The notes beneath the pieces are model-generated. The model worked only from the letters and a program-made list of their open reading frames with translations. It did not search any database and was not told where the DNA came from. Made by a program: the position numbers and the translations under genes. A stretch of 8,674 bases of DNA, from positions 1-8,674 of the forward strand of contig CAZFPA010000073.1 of the NCBI GenBank assembly GCA_964520975.1, given 5' to 3'. The first letter of the stretch is position 1. The number at the start of each line of letters is the position of its first letter. This DNA comes from CAZFPA01 sp964520975. Its GTDB lineage: Bacteria; Bacillota; Negativicutes; Selenomonadales; Selenomonadaceae. Positions 1-7,298 of this stretch are shown piece by piece.

Positions 1-643
1 TGGCATGGAGATAATCCTCCGGTACCTTTCTCAGGGTAACCGAGGTTAAATTATAAACAGGGATCATCTCCAGACGATAACCGTCTTTGATATATGTCCG
101 GTGGTTCTCCTGATAATTGCTCTGGTTTCCTGGTATGTTTGAAATGACGTTATCGCTTTTTAAACGCACAAAGTAATTGCTGTCATACTGCGTTCCTTTG
201 CCAGCCAGTACATTCGTGAGGGAAATACAGGATATTGTCCCGTTCGCCTGCGAGGTCGCAAAGTCCCAGACATATTTGAAACCGCCATCTACAGTTTTGC
301 TTTCTGTAAGGTTTCTGCTGCCGCGCCGGATGTCCTCCGTATTGTTCGCGTCATTGGACGCGTATCCTATGAGCGGATTGTCGAGCGGTGCATAGATATT
401 TGCAGGATCTTCCTCAACCGGATTCTGATATAGCAGGAGTCCGCCCGTCAGCCTGCTGTAGATTGGCAGCATCCAGTCCTCGCCATATTTACCGTCGAAG
501 TAGGGATTGTTAAACATGGCTCCCTGGATATTGGTATTTAAGATGTCCGCGATTGCCTCTGTTACAAGGTTCTCATCCCGGTATATTTCTTTTTTGCCCG
601 TATGGACGTCTGTCAGTTCTATTGTGCTTTTTCCCTTGAGCAT
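1..643 (-). CDS. Tail-tip / receptor-binding-type phage protein, 3' end missing
   Basis: An open frame of 214 codons runs without a stop from an ATG at 643 to the left edge, so the C-terminus is not in the window. The start is supported by GGGAGG at 656-651, 7 bases upstream, which is encoded inside the last codons of the preceding gene; only 2 bases separate that gene's TAA from this ATG. The N-terminus (MLKGKSTIEL) is polar and followed by a predicted helix around residues 23-38. Visible stretches include LPIYSRLTGGLLLY (59-72) and WDFATSQANGTISCISLTN (126-144). From memory, similar stretches occur in tail proteins of gut Firmicute phages, but I cannot name a family. Position downstream of the hub suggests a baseplate, fibre or receptor-binding component. 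There is no signal peptide or membrane segment. The gene assignment is firm; the function is inferred from position. Confidence 0.8.
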   Translation of the reverse strand, partial: MLKGKSTIELTDVHTGKKEIYRDENLVTEAIADILNTNIQGAMFNNPYFDGKYGEDWMLPIYSRLTGGLLLYQNPVEEDPANIYAPLDNPLIGYASNDANNTEDIRRGSRNLTESKTVDGGFKYVWDFATSQANGTISCISLTNVLAGKGTQYDSNYFVRLKSDNVISNIPGNQSNYQENHRTYIKDGYRLEMIPVYNLTSVTLRKVPEDYLHA

Positions 644-645
644 GT

Positions 646-1755
646 TTATTCCTCCCTGTTCAGATAGTCGGTTGTGATCGCCTTCACAAAGCCCGCTTCT
701 CCGCTGATCACAAAGCGGTACATAAGCTGCCCGGTGATGGCCTTTTCCGACCATGCATCGGTTGAGATGGCTTCCAGCGCGGCCTTGGACATGCCGGATT
801 TCTCCTCAGAAAGCTGCGCCCATTCCGTTCCGGTATATGTCCACCAAGCTTTCCCAGCATCAAATGATACGGCAAGGAGTGTGGCGTCATCGCAGTCGGC
901 GGTTACCTTTTCAATGCCAAGAATAGAAGCATCGGACATGTCGATGTTTTCCGAGTAGATGACCTGCGGCTTCGGGATTCCGGTGTAACTTGCCTGAAAG
1001 GGCGGGAACCGGTTATTGGAATCATGCCAGTAAAGGATGGTCGGGTCTTTCAGGGAAAGAAGCAAAGCACCATCCGGGATTTCCTGTACGCCATTTGTCT
1101 CGAATATCTCTGCGGTCAGATCGGTATCCGTCAGTTTGGAAAGCGCTCCATTTGAAACCGTGTATAAGGCTTTTGTGGCATCCGTGATGAGGTACCTGCG
1201 GTTATATGGGTCAAGCAGCACTGGAAGGTCGTTTGACTGAACGAAGGCTGTCCCGGTTGCGTCCTGATGCAAAAATGAGAGATTCGACCCGGCTGCTGGC
1301 GTAAAGGAGATTGAACCTGATGTGGTAACCAGAGCGGATTCGCCAAGGTAAGCAGTATTCGTCGGCAGCGTTTCAAAATGCAGGACAATGTCCCCGGTAT
1401 CAAGAAGCAGCAGATCCCAGACAAGCCTTACATCCTCTGTGGTCACGCTGTAGTTGGCATAGCCCTCCCAGCGGATGCGCAGAAATTTATAGTGGTTATA
1501 GATCGTTCCTTCCTCACGTCGGATTGTCCATACCTTTGCATCACGCCTGCAGACTTTGACCTGTTCGGTATTGCTGCCAATGCCCATCCACGAGTTGCCA
1601 TTTACATAGATGTTTTCTGCAGCAACAGAATTGTAGATAAACCAGCTGACACCAGTCAGGGTATCGGTGCCATCATCGTTGCCAGAGTTGTCGCGGATGA
1701 TGGCCATATTTTCTGTTGTGGCCAGAAGCTCTTTAATAGAAAAGTAATCAGCCAT
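646..1755 (-). CDS. Modular tail-tip protein, 369 aa, function unknown
   Basis: The chosen start is the ATG at 1755 (MADYFSIKEL), which has GGAGG 7 bases upstream. An in-frame ATG 20 codons earlier lies deeper in the preceding gene and lacks such a site. The gene overlaps the hub gene by 8 bases, suggesting coupled translation. Three segments can be seen. Residues about 1-160 are beta-rich and contain NSWMGIG, CRRDAKVWTIRREEG and FLRIRWEGY. Residues about 185-250 contain RRYLITDATKALYTV, then LTAEIFETNGVQEIPDG and ILYWHD. Residues about 280-340 contain VSFDAGKAWWTYTGTEWAQL followed by GMSKAALEAI. The last two look like modules I recall as recurring in gut-phage tail proteins; that is recollection, not a search. 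No enzyme active site is recognised. It probably sits at the tail tip as an adhesion or structural protein. Confidence 0.82.
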   Translation of the reverse strand: MADYFSIKELLATTENMAIIRDNSGNDDGTDTLTGVSWFIYNSVAAENIYVNGNSWMGIGSNTEQVKVCRRDAKVWTIRREEGTIYNHYKFLRIRWEGYANYSVTTEDVRLVWDLLLLDTGDIVLHFETLPTNTAYLGESALVTTSGSISFTPAAGSNLSFLHQDATGTAFVQSNDLPVLLDPYNRRYLITDATKALYTVSNGALSKLTDTDLTAEIFETNGVQEIPDGALLLSLKDPTILYWHDSNNRFPPFQASYTGIPKPQVIYSENIDMSDASILGIEKVTADCDDATLLAVSFDAGKAWWTYTGTEWAQLSEEKSGMSKAALEAISTDAWSEKAITGQLMYRFVISGEAGFVKAITTDYLNREE

Positions 1756-4018
1756 TTTGTACCTCCAATTCTGATACCGATTCAAATGCCGTAAAGTCAA
1801 GCGGATAGGCTGCAAGACTGCCGCGGTCTATTTCGCGGCTTTCACCTGTTATCGTTTCTTTGTAGCTGGTCTTTAGGATGACCTTGCCGTCTGTAAGCAT
1901 GGTGTATGCCGTACCGGTTAGCTTCTTCGCAGGCTGCATATTGCCGTCAATAAACGGATCTGTCTTAAACGGCTCAATCGTGATGCCCGTCAGCGTATCA
2001 AAGTCGGCGGTAGAAATCGTAAGCGAGTCCATGCGGCCACGGTTAAGAGCACGTTCAGTTCCTCCGGAGATGGTGTATGCCTGCCGGAGCGTGAACTGCG
2101 TATCGTCGGTCACATAAACTTTGCTGTAGCGCATCTTTTGCTTATCACTGACATCAATTACGTCATGAACAATCGGTGCAAAGATTCTCAGCTGATCAGC
2201 AATCTCAAGTAGCGGCATACCGGTAAAAGCAAACTTTGAAATACTCTCTGTGATGCCTGCAGGCTCCGGTGTCAAAAGGGCCATTTCAAGAACTGCAGCA
2301 AGAGGAAGCGTCTGCATCCCGGCAAAAACAATCGGGAGGTATTCATCGCTTACTTCAATGCGCCCGTTCCATCTGTCCTGCGCGCCTAAGCCCTGGCCGG
2401 TAATGGAAGCAATAATGCCCTGTGCCTGTATGACCGCAGATCCGGGTGCAACCGAAATCCAAACTTCAAAGGTATGCAGCGTTTTTTCCTGCATGTCGAG
2501 AAGCGGGTAAAACAGGTTCAGGATGTGGTCGCCGCTGTGCCAGGTTTCCATCGGATGGAATTCTTCTACCTCATGCCCATCCACCACATAGGTAACCGTA
2601 ACAACCGATTGACCATCTTCCTCCCAGGAAACAGGGACGGTGACCGTGGTAGCCAGTTCCCTGTTTTCGGTTTTGGTATTACCGTCTGCATCCTTTGTAT
2701 CCTCGGGTAGGATGGTCGTGCCTGTTCCGGTCGCCGTGACCGCGCGTTTCAAAGAAGCTGCAGTAACTTGCAGGAGAACGGCTGCTTTGAATTCACAGTC
2801 GGTTTCTTCCTGCGTGGCGAATTCAATGTTTACAATCTCGACCTTGTCTGCGCCGAGCGTATACGCCATCGCATTCACATAGGAATAGGTCGCCATCTTT
2901 GTGGCCTCAACAGAATTGGTCAGCCCGGAGATATCCTTATCGTTCTTACTCTTGGCTTCTGAAAGGCGTGGATTTTTGCCGACACATTTGAGGGAGCACT
3001 TTCCGTTGACCTTGACTGTAATGGATGTGATTGCTGCAATCTTTGTAGCATCTGCCTGGCCTCCGGTAAAGGTGAGTACATCACCTGGGTCGAGTGCCGG
3101 ATCTCCGATGGTTTCAGAATCGAAAGGCACATAATTGATTACGGAAATGGCATTCAGGATATTTTTAAGGATGCGGGTTCTGGTTTCATCAAGGCCAAAT
3201 TGGAGCAAGGGATTAACCGCAAGGTTCATCGTCAGCCCGTCATCCGGGTCAAGCGCATAGTATTCTGCCGTATTCGTGCGCCGGTTTGTTGAACTAATAG
3301 CCGTATATCTGGTGACGAAATCAGAAAAGCTGGAAGAATACCGGTGTGTGCTGTTTACGCTACAGACCGGGCTTTCACCGTATTTTACAAGCTGCAGCTT
3401 TCCATCCCGGTTAATGAAGGCAAAGCAGCCAAGCGCCTGAGAAAGATAATGAAGGAAATCCCGCCAGGTTTCGATATCATTGTCCGGATAGACGCCGAGA
3501 AGTTCAGTGCCATTTGGCAGAGCTTCAATTTCTGCTTGCGTCTGTGCAAGGCTGACCTTGCAGTCGTTACACATGATGTTTAGAAAATCATATGGATAAC
3601 CGCTGGACTGTTCTTTTTTATAGGCTTTTTCAAAGCGCAGCATTCCATCATAGGCCTTGAGTTCCAGCGTCCGTATTTTCCGGTTTGCCTCCGCCACATA
3701 AAAGATTCCCATCGGGATATCCTCGACATTCCCATCCGGAAGTGCCATGTGGAAATCCAATGCAATCTGTGCGTCCTCTAATGAGTAACGGTCAACGTCT
3801 GAGAAAAGGGATATGCCAAGTTCCGCAGAATAGACGGAGCCGAGCTCTATTTCAGATGTCCCGGAGCACTGTCTTGTAATATAGCCGGAGCCCTTGACAA
3901 TGTCCTTATTGACAAACGGATAGTTTTTCCCGGTTGCTGTGGTGATGTTCCCAGACCATGTAAAGGAGCGGGCGTTTTCTTGTATTGCTGTCTTGTATAA
4001 ATCAGATACGGGATACAT
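1748..4018 (-). CDS. Tail hub-like structural protein, 756 aa
   Basis: The start ATG at 4018 has AGGAG about 8 bases upstream and lies 18 bases after the previous stop. The N-terminal 360 residues look like the hub domain of siphophage tail-tip proteins (gp27-like or Tal N-terminal type). Supporting segments are a beta-rich start, ETWRDFLHYLSQALG (183-197), FINRDGKLQLV (201-211) and DPALDPGDVLTFTGG (306-320); the PGD turn is common in hub domains. A short linker (about 351-385) leads to a beta-rich region (about 395-585), then a separate C-terminal region (about 590-756) without recognised motifs. No peptidase or lysozyme motif is visible, so it is probably structural, closing the tube end and carrying the distal proteins. 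Its TGA lies inside the start of the next gene. The hub role is inferred from position and weak motifs; the C-terminal half is unassigned. Confidence 0.82.
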   Translation of the reverse strand: MYPVSDLYKTAIQENARSFTWSGNITTATGKNYPFVNKDIVKGSGYITRQCSGTSEIELGSVYSAELGISLFSDVDRYSLEDAQIALDFHMALPDGNVEDIPMGIFYVAEANRKIRTLELKAYDGMLRFEKAYKKEQSSGYPYDFLNIMCNDCKVSLAQTQAEIEALPNGTELLGVYPDNDIETWRDFLHYLSQALGCFAFINRDGKLQLVKYGESPVCSVNSTHRYSSSFSDFVTRYTAISSTNRRTNTAEYYALDPDDGLTMNLAVNPLLQFGLDETRTRILKNILNAISVINYVPFDSETIGDPALDPGDVLTFTGGQADATKIAAITSITVKVNGKCSLKCVGKNPRLSEAKSKNDKDISGLTNSVEATKMATYSYVNAMAYTLGADKVEIVNIEFATQEETDCEFKAAVLLQVTAASLKRAVTATGTGTTILPEDTKDADGNTKTENRELATTVTVPVSWEEDGQSVVTVTYVVDGHEVEEFHPMETWHSGDHILNLFYPLLDMQEKTLHTFEVWISVAPGSAVIQAQGIIASITGQGLGAQDRWNGRIEVSDEYLPIVFAGMQTLPLAAVLEMALLTPEPAGITESISKFAFTGMPLLEIADQLRIFAPIVHDVIDVSDKQKMRYSKVYVTDDTQFTLRQAYTISGGTERALNRGRMDSLTISTADFDTLTGITIEPFKTDPFIDGNMQPAKKLTGTAYTMLTDGKVILKTSYKETITGESREIDRGSLAAYPLDFTAFESVSELEVQNG

Positions 4019-4036
4019 AACGCCGCTCCTTTCTCA

Positions 4037-4399
4037 TCAATATTCCTTCAATTCAAAGCTGACCTTCCAGAGCCCTTTTCTGCTGGTGTCGTGTGCAAGG
4101 GAAGTTTTGAAACCGTCGATGTACATTTCTCTGGTCTCCCTGACCATTGTCTCTGTATTAAAAAAGTTGACTGCGAGCTTTGGCTTCCCACGCATCGCGG
4201 ACAGCTTTTTGAGCCACGCCGGTGATACCTGAAAGGAGACGGATATCTGGGCAACACCGGATCGCACGATGTCGCGCTGAGTCGTACCGGCTTCCGTTTC
4301 CCCGGAACTGTCTGCCTCCACATCGGAAAGCGCCAGATCATAGGAAACAGGAAGCGGCATGTCTGTGCCATCGATATTTAAATATTGTGTAAATGCCAT
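4037..4399 (-). CDS. Small tail protein in the distal-tail position, 120 aa
   Basis: This is a short beta-rich protein between the tape measure and the hub, the slot usually occupied by the distal tail protein that builds the ring at the tube end. The N-terminus (AFTQYLNIDGTDMPLP) resembles small tail proteins of Clostridia phages such as the DUF6711 group, but this family call is tentative. The segment SGVAQISVSFQVSPAWLKKL and the ending LWKVSFELKEY suggest a compact beta fold. Two adjacent ATGs exist at 4402 and 4399. The AGGAGG at 4411-4406 is 3 bases from the first and 6 from the second, so the second is preferred. The A of this ATG is shared with the tape measure TGA, a one-base overlap indicating coupled translation. 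At about half the usual length of a distal tail protein, it could be a reduced form or a different adaptor. Confidence 0.8.
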   Translation of the reverse strand: MAFTQYLNIDGTDMPLPVSYDLALSDVEADSSGETEAGTTQRDIVRSGVAQISVSFQVSPAWLKKLSAMRGKPKLAVNFFNTETMVRETREMYIDGFKTSLAHDTSRKGLWKVSFELKEY

Positions 4400-6726
4400 C
4401 ATCTGCCTCCTGACCGGAGCGCCATCCGCTGCTGGGCGGTAATAATAGTTTCATCCAGCAGGGTTCCTCCAAGGTAAACTGGAATGGTAATGTCACCTCC
4501 GCCGCCCACATTTTCAAGAGCTGCAGAGAGCGCGTTTACCATCGTGCCGGTCTGGCTTGCTACGGCATTCTGAATCATGGCCTGCAGGGACGAAACGCCG
4601 ACGACGGCTTCCGCACCGGCCTCACCTCCGGCAAGCAGGCTGCTTCCGCTCATCCCGAAGATGGTCGGTGAATCCAGAATCATGCCGTTTCCCATTGCCT
4701 TCTTATACCAGTCCACAGAGAAATGCGGGATGGACGGCGGGTCGAGCGAGAAGCTGCCGGAAATAGAAAAGTGCGGCAGCTTGATCTTCGGCAGTTCCCA
4801 GTTGAAATTGAAGATGCCCTTGAGCTTATCTACAATCCCGGATACAAAGCTCCAGATGCCGTTGAACACGCTGCTGAACACATCCTTAATGCCGTTCAGA
4901 ATTCCGGAGATCGTGTTGTGGATTGCGTTGAAGGCTGTGGAGATGCCGGTCTGCATGGCATTCACCACGCCCATGACCACNNNNNNNNNNNNNNNNNNNN
5001 NNNNNNNNNNNNNNNNNNNNNNNNNNNNNNNNNNNNNNNNNNNNNNNNNNNNNNNNNNNNNNNNNNNNNNNNNNNNNNNNATCCAGAACTGCCGGAAGCC
5101 GTCGCAGTTATTCCAAAGATAAATGAATGCCGCGACCAGCGCAGCGATTGCCGCAATAATCAGGATGATCGGGTTTGCCAGCATGACCGCGTTCAAGGCC
5201 CCGAACACCGGAGTAAGGGTACCGATGACGGAGGTGATGGTACCGACCGCCGAGATGACCTTGCCGATGACCACCAGAAGCGGCCCGATTGCAGCTGCAA
5301 TCAGCGCGACCTTGATGATGACCTGCTGTACCGGTTCCGGGATGCCGCTCCAGATCTGCGAGAATGATTTCAGGGCATTGGAGATGTCCTTCAGCACCGG
5401 CGCAAGGACGGAAGCAAGGCTGTTTCCGATGTCGGCACCGGTTTCCTTCAGGGAGTTCATGGTCATCTTGAACTGGTCAATCGGGTCGAGCGTTTCATTG
5501 AAGGTGTTCTCGACGCTCCCGGAGAAGTTGCCGAGGGAGCCGGACAGATTGTCAAGGTTCAGTTTTCCCGTTGCGCAGGCATTGTAGATTGCTGCGCCTG
5601 CCTTACTTCCGAAAAGGTCATAGGCTGCCTGCAGCTTTTCCGTTTCAGAGCCGTTGCCCTTCATGGTGGCGGAGAAACCGGCAATCGCCTGATCCAGCGT
5701 TTTGCCATCTTTCGTCGCGTTCTTCATGGCAGTCTTTAAGCCCATCATGGCTGCCGAGGTATCAAGACCGGACATCTCGACCATGCCCATGAAGCCTGCG
5801 GCCTGCTGTGAATTCAGCCCCAGCTCTTTAAGCTGCACCGCGTTTGTCTGCAGGGCGGAAGCCAGCGTATCCATGTCGATGCCGGTTGCCTGTCCGGTCG
5901 CGTTCATGGCATCCAGCAGATCGCCTGCGTCCGAGGCATCTTGTCCGAAGGCATTCAGTACGCCGGAGACATTATCCACGGAGGTGGAAACATCCGTATT
6001 GTTCAGGTCAGCAAACTTGATGAATTTCCCGGAGAGATCGTCCAGCGCCTGTCCGGTCAAGCCAAAACGTGTGTTGACTTCACCGACAGCGGCACCGGCG
6101 GTCTCAAAGTCGGTCGGGATTTCCGTTGCAAGGTCTTTGACGGTCTGGTTCATGTCTTCCAAGGTCTGACCGGTCGCGCCGGTTTTCTGCTCGACGATAT
6201 CAAGACCGGAATCCACCTCGCTGAAAGCAGCCAGAGAGGCCGCGCCGACCGCCACAATCGGAGCCGTCACGTGTGTGGTCAGTCCTTCACCGACCTCGGA
6301 GATTTTGCCGCCAACCTCCTGCATCTTGCTGCCAGCCTGTTTCAGGGTGGCGGATACGCTGGTGTCGGTTTTCTTGCATTGCTGCTCCAGACCTTTAAGT
6401 TCCTGCTCGGTGGCGATGATCTCACGCTGCCATGCATCATACTGTTCCTGCGTGACGGAGCCGTTTTTCAGGCCCGCGTCCATCTGATCCTGCACGGATT
6501 TTAACTGCGTGAGTTTCTCTTTTGTCTCGCCGACTGCCTGTGACAGGAGTTTCTGTTTTTGCGAGAGCAGCTCGGAATTGGTAGGGTCAAGCTTTAACAG
6601 GCGGTTGACGTCCGTAAGCTGCGACTGTGTGTTTCGGATCTCTTTGTTGACGCCGGAGAGGGCTTTGGAAAGGCCGGTCGTATCGCCGCCGATTTCCACT
6701 GTGATTCCTTTGATTCTGTCAGCCAT
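4399..6726 (-). CDS. Tail tape measure protein (TP901 / PhageMin_Tail type), interrupted by a sequence gap
   Basis: This protein sets tail length, threads the tail tube and is released at DNA injection. The ATG at 6726 has AAGGAGG 7 bases upstream. Residues about 15-145 form a heptad-rich coiled coil (LTDVNRLLKLDPTNSELL). Residues about 150-400 match the TP901 tape-measure core as I know it (FSEVDSGLDIVEQKTGATG, LQTNAVQLKELGLNSQQAAG). Hydrophobic segments lie at about 467-500 and 512-537, ending in IYLWNNCDGFRQFW. The codon entering the gap reads ATN, so Ile or Met. After the gap come 193 residues: an 11-residue repeat, then GEAGAEAVVGVSSL and a glycine-rich end. Both sides of the 100-N gap are in the same frame, but the real gap length is unknown, so the nominal 775 residues is not a true length. 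The gene follows the chaperone pair that acts on it. Confidence 0.95.
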   Translation of the reverse strand: MADRIKGITVEIGGDTTGLSKALSGVNKEIRNTQSQLTDVNRLLKLDPTNSELLSQKQKLLSQAVGETKEKLTQLKSVQDQMDAGLKNGSVTQEQYDAWQREIIATEQELKGLEQQCKKTDTSVSATLKQAGSKMQEVGGKISEVGEGLTTHVTAPIVAVGAASLAAFSEVDSGLDIVEQKTGATGQTLEDMNQTVKDLATEIPTDFETAGAAVGEVNTRFGLTGQALDDLSGKFIKFADLNNTDVSTSVDNVSGVLNAFGQDASDAGDLLDAMNATGQATGIDMDTLASALQTNAVQLKELGLNSQQAAGFMGMVEMSGLDTSAAMMGLKTAMKNATKDGKTLDQAIAGFSATMKGNGSETEKLQAAYDLFGSKAGAAIYNACATGKLNLDNLSGSLGNFSGSVENTFNETLDPIDQFKMTMNSLKETGADIGNSLASVLAPVLKDISNALKSFSQIWSGIPEPVQQVIIKVALIAAAIGPLLVVIGKVISAVGTITSVIGTLTPVFGALNAVMLANPIILIIAAIAALVAAFIYLWNNCDGFRQFWXXXXXXXXXXXXXXXXXXXXXXXXXXXXXXXXXXVVMGVVNAMQTGISTAFNAIHNTISGILNGIKDVFSSVFNGIWSFVSGIVDKLKGIFNFNWELPKIKLPHFSISGSFSLDPPSIPHFSVDWYKKAMGNGMILDSPTIFGMSGSSLLAGGEAGAEAVVGVSSLQAMIQNAVASQTGTMVNALSAALENVGGGGDITIPVYLGGTLLDETIITAQQRMALRSGGR
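4406..4411 (-). promoter_or_regulatory. Ribosome binding site deciding the 4399 start
   Basis: AGGAGG lies inside the last codons of the tape measure gene. Spacing is 3 bases to the ATG at 4402 and 6 bases to the ATG at 4399. The second spacing is in the normal range, so it favours the shorter start. Both starts give almost the same protein, differing by one Met. Confidence 0.65.
4810..4965 (-). repeat. 33-bp / 11-residue repeat in the tape measure protein
   Basis: Five consecutive units place a hydrophobic-N/D-x-hydrophobic motif exactly every 11 residues: VNAM, FNAI, LNGI, FNGI and VDKL. The array begins a few residues after the gap and ends at LKGIF. Eleven-residue aromatic or hydrophobic periodicity is known in tape measure proteins and is thought to reflect packing of the helix inside the tail tube. 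The repeat is clear in the protein but degenerate in the DNA. It probably continues into the gap. Confidence 0.75.
4981..5080. other. Assembly gap of 100 N within the tape measure gene
   Basis: A run of exactly 100 N breaks the tape measure gene. A run of exactly 100 is a common placeholder for a gap of unknown size. It sits at the edge of the 11-residue repeat, which suggests that repeats or related prophage copies stopped the assembly. The flanking frames agree across 100 bases, but this has a one-in-three chance of being coincidence. Confidence 0.97.
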
Positions 6727-6747
6727 GCGATGACCTCCTTCCCTTGG

Positions 6748-7286
6748 TTAAAATTGATCCATCTGTTCCTGCGTCGCTTTTGCGGGCCAGTCGTAGTTGT
6801 CATTACTCATTTCTGAGTACATGTCATTGACTGTACCGATGGTGAGCAGGTCGAGCTCGGAAATAGAAAGCCCGATCTGCACACAGCGGAGCAGGAACAG
6901 TGGCGTCGTCATTTCGCGTTCAGTTTCATAAGGTTTTTTTTAGACTCGACCTCCGTCTCCACATTCAGCCCCCACAGCGAAATGATCTGCGGCAGGATTT
7001 CATAAATGGAGAAGGTATTGAACTCATCAAGCCATTCCTCCGGAGTGTCCGGGATATCCGGATTCTTATGCTTGGCCATAAGCCAGGCGATGTTCTCGAA
7101 AAGCTCCAGACTGAAGGTATCCAGATCCGATTCCTGCGGATTGGCTTCATCGATGCCTTTCTGCAGCTGGTTCAGATCCTTGTAGATATCCCGGTGGAAT
7201 TTGTTCCTGTACAAACGAGGAATGGCGGCAGAGGCACGGAATTCGACCGGCTTGCCGTCAATCTCGATGGTTTTTGTAACTGCCAT
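6748..7286 (-). CDS. Tail assembly chaperone, frameshifted long form (gpGT-like), 179 aa
   Basis: This product starts at the same ATG as the short chaperone (7286), reads 118 codons to the AAC at 6935-6933, slips back one base and continues in the -1 frame from CCT at 6933 to TAA at 6750-6748. The 61-residue extension contains TTPLFLLRCVQIGLSISELD and then NDMYSEMSNDNYDWP. From memory, this pattern resembles the T part of chaperones in related Clostridia phages. The -1 frame has a TAA at 6942-6940 just before the slippery run, so the slip can only occur there. In phage lambda the G part coats the tape measure and the T part recruits major tail protein; the same role is inferred here. A separate start exists at 6912 (ATGA overlap) but has no good ribosome site. 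The tape measure gene begins 21 bases after the stop. Confidence 0.85.
6909..7286 (-). CDS. Tail assembly chaperone, short form (gpG-like), 125 aa
   Basis: This acidic, mostly helical protein sits directly between the major tail protein and the tape measure gene, the fixed position of tail assembly chaperones. The ATG at 7286 has AAGGAGG 7 bases upstream, just after the major tail stop at 7299. The sequence starts with a short beta segment (KTIEIDGKPVEFRAS), then ASAAIPRLYRNKFHRD and helices rich in Leu and Glu, with EILPQIISLWG near residues 96-106; this matches the Phage_TAC-type chaperones of Firmicute siphophages as I know them. It ends with SKKNLMKLNAK and TGA at 6911-6909. The lysine codons near the end hold the slippery run that yields the longer form. 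The short form is expected to be the more abundant, as in lambda; that ratio is not visible in the sequence. Confidence 0.9.
   Translation of the reverse strand: MAVTKTIEIDGKPVEFRASAAIPRLYRNKFHRDIYKDLNQLQKGIDEANPQESDLDTFSLELFENIAWLMAKHKNPDIPDTPEEWLDEFNTFSIYEILPQIISLWGLNVETEVESKKNLMKLNAK
6933..6954 (-). promoter_or_regulatory. Programmed -1 ribosomal frameshift cassette
   Basis: The slippery heptamer A AAA AAC lies at 6939-6933, with zero-frame codons AAA and AAC, inside a run of eight A. GGAGGT at 6954-6949 lies 9 bases upstream of the heptamer, close to the spacing of the stimulatory Shine-Dalgarno element of E. coli dnaX. It cannot be a normal start site, because no start codon follows at a suitable distance. 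Downstream I see only weak hairpin potential, for example GAGC pairing with GCTC around a 7-base loop well beyond the site. The upstream element is therefore the likely stimulator. The -1 frame is closed just before the heptamer and open for 61 codons after it. Confidence 0.87.
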
Positions 7287-7298
7287 AGTGCTGCCTCC

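Noticed and set aside
1756..1815. Longer N-terminus for the 369-residue protein, starting at 1815
   Set aside because: The extra 20 residues would overlap the hub gene by a further 60 bases and have no ribosome site, while the ATG at 1755 has GGAGG at ideal spacing.
4981..5080. Tape measure gene as a pseudogene broken at the N run
   Set aside because: Both sides encode intact tape measure sequence with no stop or frameshift. The break is in the assembly, not evidently in the gene.
4577..5367. Plus-strand open frames running through the N gap
   Set aside because: They stay open only because N codons cannot be stops, and they are antisense to the recognised tape measure gene.
6594..6803. Minus-strand open frame of 69 codons overlapping the chaperone extension and the tape measure start
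   Set aside because: It is in a third frame. The -1 frame chaperone extension and the tape measure gene explain this stretch better.
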